Assembly: GCA_033064195.1 (NCBI GenBank)
Contig: JARBJD010000460.1
Location: 1 to 47,599 of the forward strand
Length of the DNA: 47,599 nt
Source: Blattamonas nauphoetae
Taxonomy: Eukaryota; Preaxostyla; Oxymonadida
Reading direction: 5' to 3'
Each line of letters starts with the position of its first letter. Position 1 is the first letter of the stretch. Positions 20,351 through 31,596 of the stretch are shown here, piece by piece. The notes beneath the pieces are model-generated. The model did not search any database. It saw nothing but the letters and a program-made list of their open reading frames with translations, and was not told the origin of the DNA. A program made the position numbers and the translations under genes.

Positions 20351-20638
20351 CTAGAAACTGTCCTGTGACTTCGATTCACGATGAGAGCAAAAGATTGAGG
20401 AGACGTCATCAAGATGTGTGTTTCGGCTCCGATTAGTCCTGAATCCCGTATTGAGGTCGATTATCTGAAGAAAAGTGAGAATAAGACAGAGATGGTGAGA
20501 AAAAATCAGTTCCAACGAACGAGGAACGTAGAGCCGAACAAATAATTGAAACCAGAGTGCCAAACGGTATCCAGAAGCAGCTTCCAACATGCATATCTGT
20601 AAATGTCTTAGTTTCTTGTTCATAGCACGTGATTTCAT
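20351..20638 (-). CDS. Possible exon, unknown
   Basis: A 95-codon frame with a plausible N-terminal half (RHLQICMLEAASGYRLALWF) followed by a pyrimidine-rich, splice-like stretch. Its first codon lies just downstream of the end of the next upstream frame on the same strand, so both may be parts of one gene. Weakly supported. Confidence 0.25.
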   Translation of the reverse strand: MKSRAMNKKLRHLQICMLEAASGYRLALWFQLFVRLYVPRSLELIFSHHLCLILTFLQIIDLNTGFRTNRSRNTHLDDVSSIFCSHRESKSQDSF

Positions 20639-20640
20639 GA

Positions 20641-21027
20641 TCAGGTTAGATCTGACCCTTTGAAAAATTTCGGACTGACACTGACCGGCACTTTTGGCCG
20701 GTCAGACAAGCCTAAAGAAACGGGATGGAAATGACCCAGGTATCCCGTGAGAAGTCTCATACTCCTATTTGATATCTTTCTGACGTCAATGGAATGAAAT
20801 AAAAAAGTCCAGGATTGATCGACTTGGTTTTGTGAATAATGGCTTATATGAGTCGTTGAATCCACAAAGATGTGCAAATTGTCTGTCTCCTCATTATTTT
20901 CTATATTATTGTTTGCGTCCCTCTTAATGCGCAGCCCTAAATGTCCATCCAATTTTAAATCTCCCCTGTTTTCCTCATGAACTGTATTCTCCTCTTCTGA
21001 GTATTGATTTCTCTCCAAAGTGCTCAC
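20641..21027 (-). CDS. Hypothetical protein whose C-terminus is repeat-derived
   Basis: A 128-codon frame starts MSTLERNQYSEEENTVHEEN and has an ordinary-looking acidic and then mixed body (SWTFLFHSIDVRKISNRSMR). The last 25 or so residues come from a fragment of the inverted-repeat family seen at 18117-18510. No known domain. Confidence 0.35.
   Translation of the reverse strand: MSTLERNQYSEEENTVHEENRGDLKLDGHLGLRIKRDANNNIENNEETDNLHIFVDSTTHISHYSQNQVDQSWTFLFHSIDVRKISNRSMRLLTGYLGHFHPVSLGLSDRPKVPVSVSPKFFKGSDLT
20660..20715. repeat. Fragment of the 18.1-kb inverted-repeat element family
   Basis: CACTGACCGGCAC, a short divergent middle, then GGCCGGTCAGACAAGCCTA match the inner part of the terminal repeats at 18117-18510. 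Only part of one arm is present. Confidence 0.6.
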
Positions 21028-21560
21028 ACCTGGCGTAAATCGTTGTCAACGGACGATTACTCAAGAAAGGAGAGCGAAATGGAGATGATCAAATGTCAGT
21101 TCTTCAGAATCATTACTATATTCGCCATGTTCACAATCTGAAGAGGAACCTCGAGCTAAACTTCGACCATCACTGGAACAATACACTGTCCTTCCAAACA
21201 AAGCAAGACTCTCGGGTTGGACAAGGATAGCAATTACAGAATCAGAAAGCAGGGGATCAAAAGGCTTGGAAGATGTGTCTGCAGATCATCAAGAGGCATC
21301 TTCAGAAGAAGGAAGAAGTTCGAAGGATAAGTGTCCAATTTGGACAAAGAATTCGACGATGGCTTTGAATTGGTTTTCGACCGTTTTTTGCACCCATTCA
21401 CACTCAGATTCGAATAAAAAGACAAAACAAAGAAGAGCGACGAGCACTGGGGATTGAATATTTGTCAGTATCATTGCGGAAGGATTGTTTCTAGCTCAAG
21501 ACACTCGTTCCACAAGATTTACTCCGAAACAAAAAAGAACCCAAGTCCAAATCTACATTT
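21028..21560. other. Stretch without a confident gene
   Basis: Short plus-strand frames, one reading QNHYYIRHVHNLKRNLELNF near 21100-21160, may be exons of the large gene that follows, but I could not place splice sites. Otherwise unassigned. Confidence 0.3.
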
Positions 21561-24500
21561 ATGATTCAAAAAAAGATGCCAACATCAGAAAGTTTTGTGC
21601 CATCGTTTGCCTCAACCATACTCTCGACAGACATGAACAAGATTGCATTCAGCACACTCACCCACACAACACTCCTTACCGTGACTTCCCCCGGCCTTTC
21701 TTTGTCAAATCTGGACAATTTTATTCCTAACCCTCGACAATCTCCTGAGTACCTGCAGAAAATCGCTTCAAAATCGCTGACAAACAGGAATCCCACGCAG
21801 CAATACTACCAGCAGATTATGCACGATTTGCATCAATCTCCCAACACCCCCCATCTCATCTCACATTCTCTCTGCCTTTCAAAGAAGCCAGTCGTTCAAT
21901 CTCGTCCTATTCCGCCCAAACCACGCCTGAACGACAACATCGATTTCATTTCATCCACAGACCAGTCCGAGCAGAGGAAAACACGCTCACTGTCATTTCA
22001 TTCGCATCACATCACTCTTCGCCAGATTACTGTGCCCTCCTTCCACCAGTCGTCCTCAGGTCACAGCACCGACGATGGCTCCCTCAGCGCGAGCGAGAAA
22101 CCAGATCCTCAGCTCGTCGCTGTGCGCCCGCTGCTGACAAGACAGTCATCGTTCTCGATGCACGGGCAGGGTTAGTTGATGTCGCATCCGAACGCGATGA
22201 CGAGCCAGTTTGGGAACCGGCCTGCCCCACCGATTGTGCGGAAGAAGTCGAACATCGACTCGTCAGCCCTCCTCTCCGCGCCCCTCACCCGCACACATCT
22301 CTCCTCTCAGCTCAGCCTCGCTATTCACATCCACCCCTGTCATCTCCCACGCTGCCATCCGCTCCTTCTCCGAGGCGTTCGAGCAGGAGCAGGAACTCGA
22401 GGCGCAGAACGAGCTCCTCTTCGGCTCAGACGCGTCGGAGTACGAAGACGAGACGGAGAGCGAGGGCAGCCTCAGCGCCCACGTCGAGTTTCAGAAGATC
22501 CCGTCGTACGAACTGATCAAAGCGATTCCACAGCCAGTCAGCGCTGTCGTCCTCAGTCGTGTCCGTCGCACGATTATTCGGATCCGCTGAAGCTTCACGA
22601 GCCACTGCAGCTGAACAACCCGTATTCGCTGCTGCACTGGCCGTTCATCAACGAACACTACAAAGCATCAACCACGCAGACAGTCAGCAAGCACAGGCTG
22701 CGGGAAATCGAACGAGAGGCGATGGAGATCCAGAACGAGATGCTGAAGTTTCGAGCGCATCGACACGTTCATGCGGAAGACTCGGAAGCTGGTGCTGCCC
22801 GGAGAGGACCAGATGTTCGAAAGCACAACGTCATCCAATCTCAGCACTTCCTTACCTGTTGCTCAGATTGGCCACACGATAGAGATCCATCTGACTAAAA
22901 TTTATCTCACTTCGGTCACGCGGAAGGCACTTCTGAGCGAATTCGATCGAGTCCACAGGTTCAGGCAGAGCAAGACCATCCCAATCTCGATAGGCAAGGC
23001 AGGCAATCAAGAACCATTTACAGCGAATACAAAAGCGACTCTCAACCTCTCACCGTTCGAGCCGACACTCAACACCAAAATCGCATCCAGCCTGACCAAA
23101 CTGTGCACGTTCTCGTCGGGCAACGTGTTCAACAAGATCGAGCAGCTCCGAATGATCTTCCCGCCGAGCTCTCCGCCAGGCAACCTGATGAGTGTGCTCG
23201 CCCCGTTCATCCCCATCACTGCTCTCGGCGACCACACCTACCCCTTCGCCCCCAGCCTCGTCCAGTTCACGCGCCAGCTTGTCGTCCAGCTTGCTTCGGA
23301 GCTGCATCCGCAGTGGATGTCGGTGGGCGACGAGTCGGATGATGGGAGTGTGTATTCGGACGACATGGACGACATGCCCATGCCCAACCCATCCAGACAC
23401 ATTCCAATCAACTCCCTCTGCACCATCCAGTTCGGGGATGCTCTGGCAGAGGCTCTCTCCATTCTCCTCTACGCTCTTCTGAAGAAGATGAGACTGGAAG
23501 GCATGAGGATGGCCGACGAAGGCCAAATGACTTCGTTCTACTCCGAAATGAACGTTTTGGTCGCAGATAGGAGAGTACAACTCGTCGCTGCTATCTCGCA
23601 AGAAGAAGCTAATCGAATCAAAGCCCTATCTCGTCCTGCGTCTCCACTCCACCAATCAGGCCTCACCTCACACGTCGCCCTTCCTTGTCGCGCAGGAAAG
23701 CCTCAACATCACCATTCTGAACAAGCTGCCAATCGCACCCAACCTCGTTCCCGACACCACGTCGATGGAGTACTCGACGAAGGTCACGCTGATCCAGACA
23801 AACAAGAATCACTCCCTCCCACACGGCGATGTGCTCGACTACACAGTCACGCCACCATCGAAGAACTCCGGCACTGGTTGGAAGCAGAGAAGAGAGGGAT
23901 GATGTTTGGGGAGCTGGTCGAGTACATCAACTTGTACAACAATTACTCATTCTCGAACATCGACATCAACGACTTCATCGAAACGGGGTGAATCAGCGAG
24001 TTCAGGAAGGAGGTGCACGATGATGCGACGAAGGACTCGGAGGGGGGCAGGAAGGCGGAACTGGAAGACTGGAACTGCCTCCTTCCGCTCCTCCTCTTCT
24101 TCGTCTCTCTGCTGTCCCGTCACTCGCTGCCATCCCTTTCCGCATCCTCCCCATGTTCTCCTCTCTCGTCCTCTCCTCGTATCCTCCACTATCTCACGCT
24201 TCCTTCTTCGCTGCCTAGTTCGATCGGTGACATTGAGTACTGTGCGAGTCCGATGTATGCCAGGCGAAACCTGCTCGTCCTTCTTGTTGTCTACAGCGTC
24301 ATACTGCTGCAGAAGGACGAGGAGAAGAAGCGGCAGAGCACCAACACTCCCACCTCCACACTGCCCCTCTCGCCGAGCATGCCCGTGCCGCCGCCCCCTC
24401 CATTCTCCTCCATCCTCGCCAAACAACATGTTCTGTCTGTAGACGAGGTGGAGCGGGCGTTGGAGCTGTTCCGAAGGGCCGAGGAGGAGGCAATTAGCAA

Positions 24501-25591
24501 GACGAGAGTGGTTGAAGTGTATTCGCGGCTCTCTTCACTCGCCAACACGTGCTGATTGGTCTGTCTTCTCTTTATCTCATCTTCTTCAGTTCTCCCACAG
24601 CAACACTGTGCTCCTCAACCGCGTTCTGTCCACAGCCACCAACATCCCCCTCGTCCTCACAGCCATCGCCGCGTATTCGCAGTCTCTGAACTTTTGGGAG
24701 ATGAACCAGACACGACTGATACTGCTCAACCTCAATGCGTCGCTCCCGTTCTTCGTCTGCCAGCACAGCCCGACTTCACCCAACTCTCACCCATCGGCTG
24801 TGTGTCAAAATGCGAGCTGCTGCTCGTTCAGCCTTCCCCCGCCGCGGCTATTCGATGTCTCGCTCCGATTCTGTGCACATCCGCACGACCGAAGAGATGC
24901 TGCTGTTCGACGTCTCGCTCGAAGGGTGGGGGGACAGCTATGTGGACTGGAGGACCAGTCTTCATCATCACATCACCATCACCCCGCAGTTCCATCTCAC
25001 CACGTCCTCCCGCTCGGCCGTCGAAGACAGCGACGCTTCCCTTCGCATCATCGACAGCCTCGCCCTCCCCACTCCACACGCACATCACAGGCACACCTCG
25101 TCGCAAGTGCTTGTTGAGGTGGCCAATGCCAACGCTGTGGCCGTGCGGGAGGACACGCCTGTCCAGACAACATTCACGTCCACACAATCACCAGCCTGTT
25201 CGAGACAGCCGCCACTCTCGTCGAGAAGGCACTCGACAAGCGTGCTCTGAACTTGAGCAGAGACAGCCGCAACGAGATGCGAATGGCTGCTCGGCAGAAC
25301 AAGTCGCCCTCCCGATCCATCCTCACTTGCTCACACCACCCATCTCACCACACCCTCGTGTCTCTCTTCCAGCACCTCCTCTCCCACCTCATCTTCGTCC
25401 CTGCCCTCTCCCGACTCCAGTTCAGCTCCGTCACTGCCCATCACGTCCAATCCGACGTTGAGTTCTTCCAGTTGATGATGAGCCAGAAGAACCTTGCCAT
25501 CGCGCTGTTTGTTTCTGTTTCACTTTTTATTCTCTTCAGGGTTGCCTCACAGTTTTTGAAGGAGTATTCATTCATCCGGAAGGAAGAATAA
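21561..25591 (+). CDS. Large multi-exon host gene, C-terminal membrane anchor, unknown function
   Basis: Consecutive plus-strand frames of high coding quality extend to a TAA at 25591. The order is: a Ser/Pro/His-rich start; an acidic segment (EAFEQEQELEAQNELLFGSD); a helix-rich core (KHRLREIEREAMEIQNEMLK, then FNKIEQLRMIFPPSSPPG and FGDALAEALSILLYALLKKM); a beta-like segment (EEMLLFDVSLEGWGDSYVDW); and a C-terminal membrane segment LAIALFVSVSLFILFRVASQ before a short basic tail. One well-supported intron is 24549-24600 (52 nt), joining LANT to NTVLLNRVLS. An 18-nt intron at 23988-24005 is likely. Other frame changes near 22175, 22320, 22560, 23640-23880, 24800 and 25170 need introns I could not fix. 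GC content is higher than in the neighbours. The family is not recognised. Confidence 0.5.
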
Positions 25592-25750
25592 GGAATTGAT
25601 TCGACTTCAAACTCCCTGACAGTCGCCATCTCCTCTGATAACACACTCTCTCAGGACTGACATTAGTCTAATCTTCGTCGTTGTTGGATTCATTGAAGGG
25701 AGAAATCAAGAACTCTTGAGGATGTTCTATGCGGACGAAGGGTGAATGAA

Positions 25751-25879
25751 ATGCGGATGAAGCGCAAACAGAGGGCGAACATTGCGAGAACGAAGGGCAA
25801 ACGAATGAGATTCTTTGACAAGTTGAGTGAAGGGATAATTGATTATTTTAGACATGCTTCATCTCATATCAGGATTTGA
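25751..25879 (+). CDS. Small basic open frame, 42 aa
   Basis: ATG CGG ATG then a Lys/Arg-rich stretch (MRMKRKQRANIARTKGKRMR) and FFDKLSEGIIDYFRHASS to a TGA. It is too short for the usual cut-offs. It may be a tiny gene, a terminal exon, or chance; composition is the only support. Confidence 0.2.
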   Translation: MRMKRKQRANIARTKGKRMRFFDKLSEGIIDYFRHASSHIRI

Positions 25880-26770
25880 TTGTGTGTATCGGAAGATCCT
25901 TCCATTGTTTTGATGTCTCAAGTGGCATCTTCGATTATCCTCATTTCCCAATGTCGCTTTTGTGTCAGTACAATGGATATAGGACTATATTGTCGTCCCA
26001 ACTCAATACGATGACTTCTGAACCTTGGTGTGAGAGTCAGAGTAAGTGATGGGTGTGATCACACAATCCAGGCCACTACGTGTTATTGGACCAAAAGCGA
26101 CCAGAATTATCACTATTTGAATTTCTTCATCCCGAATTCTAGCCAGCGACCTTTTTCTCCATCGAGCGGCCATTTTTGGAAAGCCCTGCTTAAGACCAAG
26201 TCATTTTTATGACAAAACGAAGTCATTTGGCACTTTTTCCCCCATGTTGAGGTCTTGATCATTAACTGTTAGTAAAATGCTCATCAGGAACTATACCTCT
26301 CAAACTACAATACCATTCGCTCCGGTCTGACTCCAATTTCCGAGGGATAAGTCTGTGTCCAGTCCAAGTTAGGTTTGGTCGAGTTTGAGAGCAAATCCAT
26401 GTTGGTGTGATCTTGATGAACTCTATTCGAGTGAAAAAAGAAAAAAAACGTCTGAATTCCAAATTTACCCAAAAATCCCAAAAAATAAAAGCGTCAAGAT
26501 GGGGACAATTTTTGATGTTTTTATGCAATTTATTCCAGTATTTTGGTACCATCAAAAACTGTGAAAGACGTTTAGTTCAAGCTTCAACAATGTGTCAATC
26601 GTCTTTGAGATTTATTCTTAGATTATCGAGTGAGATCAATCGGGTTCTCACTTCATTTCAAAGACACGTGAGATCTTCCCGATCCAGTGTTCTATCGTTC
26701 ATTGACCACTTCGAAAATAGAATGAGGCGAGAAGATGGCGGAACCAGTTAGTCCCATGTCACCAATTAGG
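25880..26770. other. Intergenic stretch, nothing firm
   Basis: Short frames on both strands show no coding character. The only repeat I see is GAAGTCATTT-type sequence near 26198 and 26218. This marks the change from the GC-richer host gene block to AT-rich repeat-laden DNA. Confidence 0.35.
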
Positions 26771-27283
26771 CCCTTTTTCTGGAAAAATCACTATTGGTCA
26801 AAAAAAGAAAAAATTACAATTTGTAGAATTATACTCCCACGCGATCCCATGAAAACCTCAAAATACCCCCTTTTGTTGTATTCAAAAAATCGTTTTGGCA
26901 ATTCCTCAACAACCAATGTATCGATTTGGATGAAATTTGTCACAGAAACGTTTTTTTGATGAAACGAACAGTATACACAAAATTTGGAGAAAAAATTCTA
27001 GGTATCTTTAAAGATAGGAAAACACCCATATTTTTCTCAATACATTCTTAGAAAAGAATATCTTTAATTTTTTAAGCAGCTTTTGTCGAGATCTTTACGA
27101 TACCAATACCTTTTATTTGGTGCAAAACGGATGGCTGGTTGTGGAGAAACCAGCGGAAAAATTTTAGAAAAATGTGTGCATTTTGGCTTTCACAGTATTT
27201 TGAGGTTTTCTCTTGATGCAGGCATTTTGGCACGGAACCAATTTATCTTTTTTTAGTTTGACCAATTTAGATTTTTCAAGCCC
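26771..27283. mobile_element. Non-autonomous inverted-repeat element (MITE-like), about 510 bp
   Basis: The imperfect terminal inverted repeats are about 90 bp. The left arm 26771-26866 starts TCTGGAAAAATCACTATTGG and includes GAAAACCTCAAAATAC. The right arm 27189-27283 reads, in reverse complement, CTTGAAAAATCTAAATTGG then GAAAACCTCAAAATAC. The interior is non-coding and AT-rich. A third, solo arm lies at 15698-15790. Confidence 0.65.
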
Positions 27284-27327
27284 CACTACCCGGATTAAAG
27301 AAAATGTTCAGATTAATCACATATCTA

Positions 27328-27591
27328 TTACAGAGGGTTAGATGAATCATCATATTGACCTGCTCTTTCTGTCGTCGGTTTTGTAGCTTTCTTCGTCTTT
27401 TTGCGAACCAGGAAGCCCTCTTCACGGATTTTCTGAATCCGCTTCCCCATATTGGATGCTTTATTCCATGAGTATCTTTCTTCAAGGTGGTCCAACTTCC
27501 ACTTCGTGGTGAACGGCAAGTGACAGTGCTTGCAATCTCGTATCAGAGGGGTTTTAGAGCTGATACAGGAAGAAGTATTCAATCCCATCAC
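27328..27591 (-). pseudogene. BED-type zinc-finger fragment, hAT-like transposase remnant
   Basis: An 87-codon frame reads CKHCHLPFTTKWKLDHLEER, the CX2C...HL pattern of BED fingers, followed by a basic stretch (RKKTKKATKPTTERAG). BED fingers are the usual N-terminal domain of hAT transposases. No hAT catalytic domain is visible downstream on this strand, so this is at most a truncated remnant, or a stand-alone zinc-finger protein. Confidence 0.35.
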
Positions 27592-28097
27592 TCAATACGT
27601 CCTAAGTTTGTTCAAACACCGTTATTCGACGCCCAACGAAGCCCCGTTAAAGACTTTCTTGTCTATTCGAGTCCACCTACTCTTGAAGGTACAAGACTAT
27701 GAACGTACACAGGAATTGAAGCTCACGACACCAATCTTCAAACCCTTTTCCCATGACAAAAAATTAGTGAATTAAGGAAAATCGCTTCTCATGAAAAGTG
27801 GTGAAAAATGGTGAAAACGATCCTGTGTAGAATGTCGTCAGAACCGAATGACGTGAATACCTGTCAACTACCGATTTAACATGTTTTGACACCATCAGAG
27901 GGTCAAAATTGACGTGTAGGAGAAGAGCGAGACGTCACTTTCCCCTCCTTGCACATTTCGTGTTTCAGATTTTTGATGTGCGGTCGGATCAAACCAAATT
28001 TTTCAAAAGCACTTTTTTCCTAAAATTTCACCTTTCAAAATCAATTTCGGATTTTAGAACGTGTTTGAACACAATTTGAGACATAAAGGTGTTCATA
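27592..28097. other. Stretch before the palindrome, nothing recognised
   Basis: A plus-strand frame to 27775 has no clear coding character. The rest is AT-rich. No terminal duplication matching the far edge of the palindrome is seen at 28085-28097. Confidence 0.35.
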
Positions 28098-28522
28098 GTG
28101 GCGAAATCCGAACATCGACTTTTTCGACACTTTTTCGACCTAAGTTCGGTACGTAGCTCGACGAATTCTCAACTGATTTTGATCGAGGTTGTCTTCATCG
28201 ATGATCTACATTGTCCCCGAGATTTTAGACTTATTTTGAATTTTTCGAAGTGGTTCTCAAGTTGGATTCACTTGATTTGTGGAAAAAAAGCGAAAATTTC
28301 CAAAAAATTGCCAACTGTTTTTGGAATGTTGTCACAATTGGCTTCAAAAAAGTCTCTTTTCAAGAGGTCTAAATGTTGGACATATTTTTGGAATTTCGGC
28401 CAAATATTGAGATCATCATAATGTCATAAATTACTGTTAATACAAGATTCAAAAGAGGTCCTCGGCATCGACTTTCAACTTTGGTTTTTAACGATTAATT
28501 CAATCGGATTCCATAATCGTTT

Positions 28523-29459
28523 TCAATCCTCCTTCTGTTCGTAGAAATCTGGTTCTTTCCGGAATTCCTCCGGCCCAATCACATTCCCACCGCCAGATTT
28601 GATGATTCCGCACGAGTAACATTTGTTGAATTTTGGGTATGTGATCTGTGGAACCCAAAGCAATCGTATTTCGACAAAATCGTCTTGGCCCTCGTCTGTA
28701 AGCTCGGTGATCGTGTATTTGGTTCTCTGGTGAGTGCTTCGCTCATTAAGTTGACGAATTAAGATTTCATCTCGAAAGATCCCGAAATAGCTCGCTATTA
28801 TGTTGTTTGGTTCAGATTCGTTCAGCCGGCTCATTGACGCGAAGCGGAAAGGAATGGATGAGAGGAAGGGATAAGCCTTTGCAGTAGATGGCATGATTTC
28901 GGTCAGATGGTCAACGAAGAAGCTTTCTTCTCTCGAAGTTTCATTTTCAGAGAATATCATGCGATTTGGGCAGATAAATTCAAAAAGTGGACGCAATGAT
29001 GTGAAAATCTTCTCCACAAAGAGATCAATTGGTGCAGACTTCTCGTTCGGTCGAAGATAATCCTTTCTGTTGGTACTGTCCTGCGTTAAGGGTTCTGTGA
29101 ATTGGTAGAGGATATCCATCATAGTTGTTTTGTTTCAGTTGTTTTGGATCCTCCTGAAAGCTGAGAGGGCACAAGAAGAAGAAGTTGGATCGGGCAAAGT
29201 CTTCGAGGTGTCCAAGAGTACAATCCCACAATGTCCAGCGGAGTAACTTCAAGGCTGGTCTGTGCAGCTCGGAAGCATTTGGGGCAGTGATGATCAGAAT
29301 ATCCTCCGCAAATCCCTTTGAATCGTTTTCTCGTGTCGGAACAAGACGATGGAGAAGGAGTTCGGCATAGATGGTACGATCTTGAAGAGGGTGGAGTTGT
29401 TCCAGAAACCATTTGACGTTCCCGATTGCATCCTTATCGAATGTGTAGCCACTCTTCAC
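28523..29459 (-). CDS. Unknown protein, left palindrome arm (two overlapping frames)
   Basis: Two frames overlap by about 100 bp. One starts MKSGYTFDKDAIGNVKWFLE and contains NASELHRPALKLLRWTLWD. The other (199 codons, to TGA at 28523) contains EKIFTSLRPLFEFICPNRMI, a Cys pair KCYSCGI and a polar C-terminus. The text resembles nematode-type F-box-associated proteins only in general feel, and I do not assign a family. I found no canonical intron joining the frames, so the gene may be frameshifted, or it may be two genes. The identical gene lies in the other arm. Confidence 0.4.
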
Positions 29460-30021
29460 TTGTCCTGTAAGTTTCTGGATGCAGGAGAGACTTCGCGAAC
29501 GAAGCCCCGTTTATCATCCCAATTTATTTGAGGAAAATCGATTGGTGGGGACGATCCTTTTGTTTGGACAAGTGTCGGTTTGCCGGTCGTGATGGTCTTC
29601 ATGTGAGAAACTCTTATTCTGTTTAAGAGATCTCACCCTTTCTTCCTCCATCTGAAATGTGTTCACAACAGCAATAAATCTCATTGAATCCTGTTCAAAG
29701 CATCAATGTGATCGAAACATGAGGATAAACATAAAGCTGAATGACCTGATTTATTTCTCTGTCAAAGAGTCAGTGATCAGCCAGTAACAGGATTCAATGA
29801 GATTTATTGCTGTTGTGAACACATTTCAGATGGAGGAAGAAAGGGTGAGATCTCTTAAACAGAATAAGAGTTTCTCACATGAAGACCATCACGACCGGCA
29901 AACCGACACTTGTCCAAACAAAAGGATCGTCCCCACCAATCGATTTTCCTCAAATAAATTGGGATGATAAACGGGGCTTCGTTCGCGAAGTCTCTCCTGC
30001 ATCCAGAAACTTACAGGACAA

Positions 30022-30958
30022 GTGAAGAGTGGCTACACATTCGATAAGGATGCAATCGGGAACGTCAAATGGTTTCTGGAACAACTCCACCCTCTTCAAG
30101 ATCGTACCATCTATGCCGAACTCCTTCTCCATCGTCTTGTTCCGACACGAGAAAACGATTCAAAGGGATTTGCGGAGGATATTCTGATCATCACTGCCCC
30201 AAATGCTTCCGAGCTGCACAGACCAGCCTTGAAGTTACTCCGCTGGACATTGTGGGATTGTACTCTTGGACACCTCGAAGACTTTGCCCGATCCAACTTC
30301 TTCTTCTTGTGCCCTCTCAGCTTTCAGGAGGATCCAAAACAACTGAAACAAAACAACTATGATGGATATCCTCTACCAATTCACAGAACCCTTAACGCAG
30401 GACAGTACCAACAGAAAGGATTATCTTCGACCGAACGAGAAGTCTGCACCAATTGATCTCTTTGTGGAGAAGATTTTCACATCATTGCGTCCACTTTTTG
30501 AATTTATCTGCCCAAATCGCATGATATTCTCTGAAAATGAAACTTCGAGAGAAGAAAGCTTCTTCGTTGACCATCTGACCGAAATCATGCCATCTACTGC
30601 AAAGGCTTATCCCTTCCTCTCATCCATTCCTTTCCGCTTCGCGTCAATGAGCCGGCTGAACGAATCTGAACCAAACAACATAATAGCGAGCTATTTCGGG
30701 ATCTTTCGAGATGAAATCTTAATTCGTCAACTTAATGAGCGAAGCACTCACCAGAGAACCAAATACACGATCACCGAGCTTACAGACGAGGGCCAAGACG
30801 ATTTTGTCGAAATACGATTGCTTTGGGTTCCACAGATCACATACCCAAAATTCAACAAATGTTACTCGTGCGGAATCATCAAATCTGGCGGTGGGAATGT
30901 GATTGGGCCGGAGGAATTCCGGAAAGAACCAGATTTCTACGAACAGAAGGAGGATTGA
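30022..30958 (+). CDS. Unknown protein, right palindrome arm (two overlapping frames)
   Basis: Mirror copy of the left-arm coding region with the same predicted residues. It runs on the plus strand, so the two copies are divergent across the 90-bp spacer. The first frame opens at 30022 and the second closes at TGA 30956-30958. The unchanged overlap of two frames in both arms means that any disruption predates, or was shared through, the duplication. Confidence 0.4.
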
Positions 30959-31383
30959 AAACGATTATGGAATCCGATTGAATTAATCGTTAAAAACCAA
31001 AGTTGAAAGTCGATGCCGAGGACCTCTTTTGAATCTTGTATTAACAGTAATTTATGACATTATGATGATCTCAATATTTGGCCGAAATTCCAAAAATATG
31101 TCCAACATTTAGACCTCTTGAAAAGAGACTTTTTTGAAGCCAATTGTGACAACATTCCAAAAACAGTTGGCAATTTTTTGGAAATTTTCGCTTTTTTTCC
31201 ACAAATCAAGTGAATCCAACTTGAGAACCACTTCGAAAAATTCAAAATAAGTCTAAAATCTCGGGGACAATGTAGATCATCGATGAAGACAACCTCGATC
31301 AAAATCAGTTGAGAATTCGTCGAGCTACGTACCGAACTTAGGTCGAAAAAGTGTCGAAAAAGTCGATGTTCGGATTTCGCCAC

Positions 31384-31594
31384 AGTAGTATAGATGGCGA
31401 AAATCGATACCTATCTAGATCGCCAATAACACGGAATAAATGAATTTCAACCTCAAAAACCTACATTTCCTGACCCTTCGATTTTGATGAATTTTGGACC
31501 TGATTCTTACTTTATTTTGATAAAATGAGCTCCAAAAATGGATTGCAGACGATTCAGGGTCAAATCAATCGGCACGATCATGTCGATGTTGTAC
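31384..31594. other. Stretch between palindrome and repeat module
   Basis: No gene or RNA recognised. It contains a small interrupted palindrome near 31392-31422 (GATGGCGAAA / GATCGCC region) of doubtful meaning. Confidence 0.3.
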
Positions 31595-31596
31595 AT

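Larger units (their letters stand above)
28098..31383. repeat. Giant inverted repeat (palindrome), arms 1598 bp, spacer 90 bp
   Basis: Left arm 28098-29695 and right arm 29786-31383 are reverse complements around 29740.5; mirrored coordinates sum to 59481. Every long frame of one arm recurs letter for letter in the other, and I found no mismatch in the segments compared. The 90-bp spacer is unique. The arm edge is sharp: both arms end in GTGGCGAAATCC and the flanks differ at once. It could be a fold-back element, a recent inverted duplication of a host gene, a gene-converted palindrome, or an assembly artefact. Confidence 0.9.

Noticed and set aside
22320-22560. Arg-rich plus-strand frame (RAGAGTRGAERAPLRL...)
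   Set aside because: The overlapping frame with EAFEQEQELEAQNELLFGSD is far better coding text; the Arg-rich frame is its shadow.
2562-24000. Reassigned genetic code (in-frame TGA at 2562, 11766, 13878 and 23989; in-frame TAG at 22173)
   Set aside because: Most of these TGAs fall inside GTGA at good donor sites and vanish with short in-frame introns. The transposase ends at TAA and host terminal exons end at TAG and TAA as well as TGA. A standard code is simpler.
28089-28421. 110-codon frame at the palindrome edges (AKSEHRLFRHFF...)
   Set aside because: It is AT-rich, has no coding character beyond being open, and its first residues change exactly at the palindrome border; probably non-coding.
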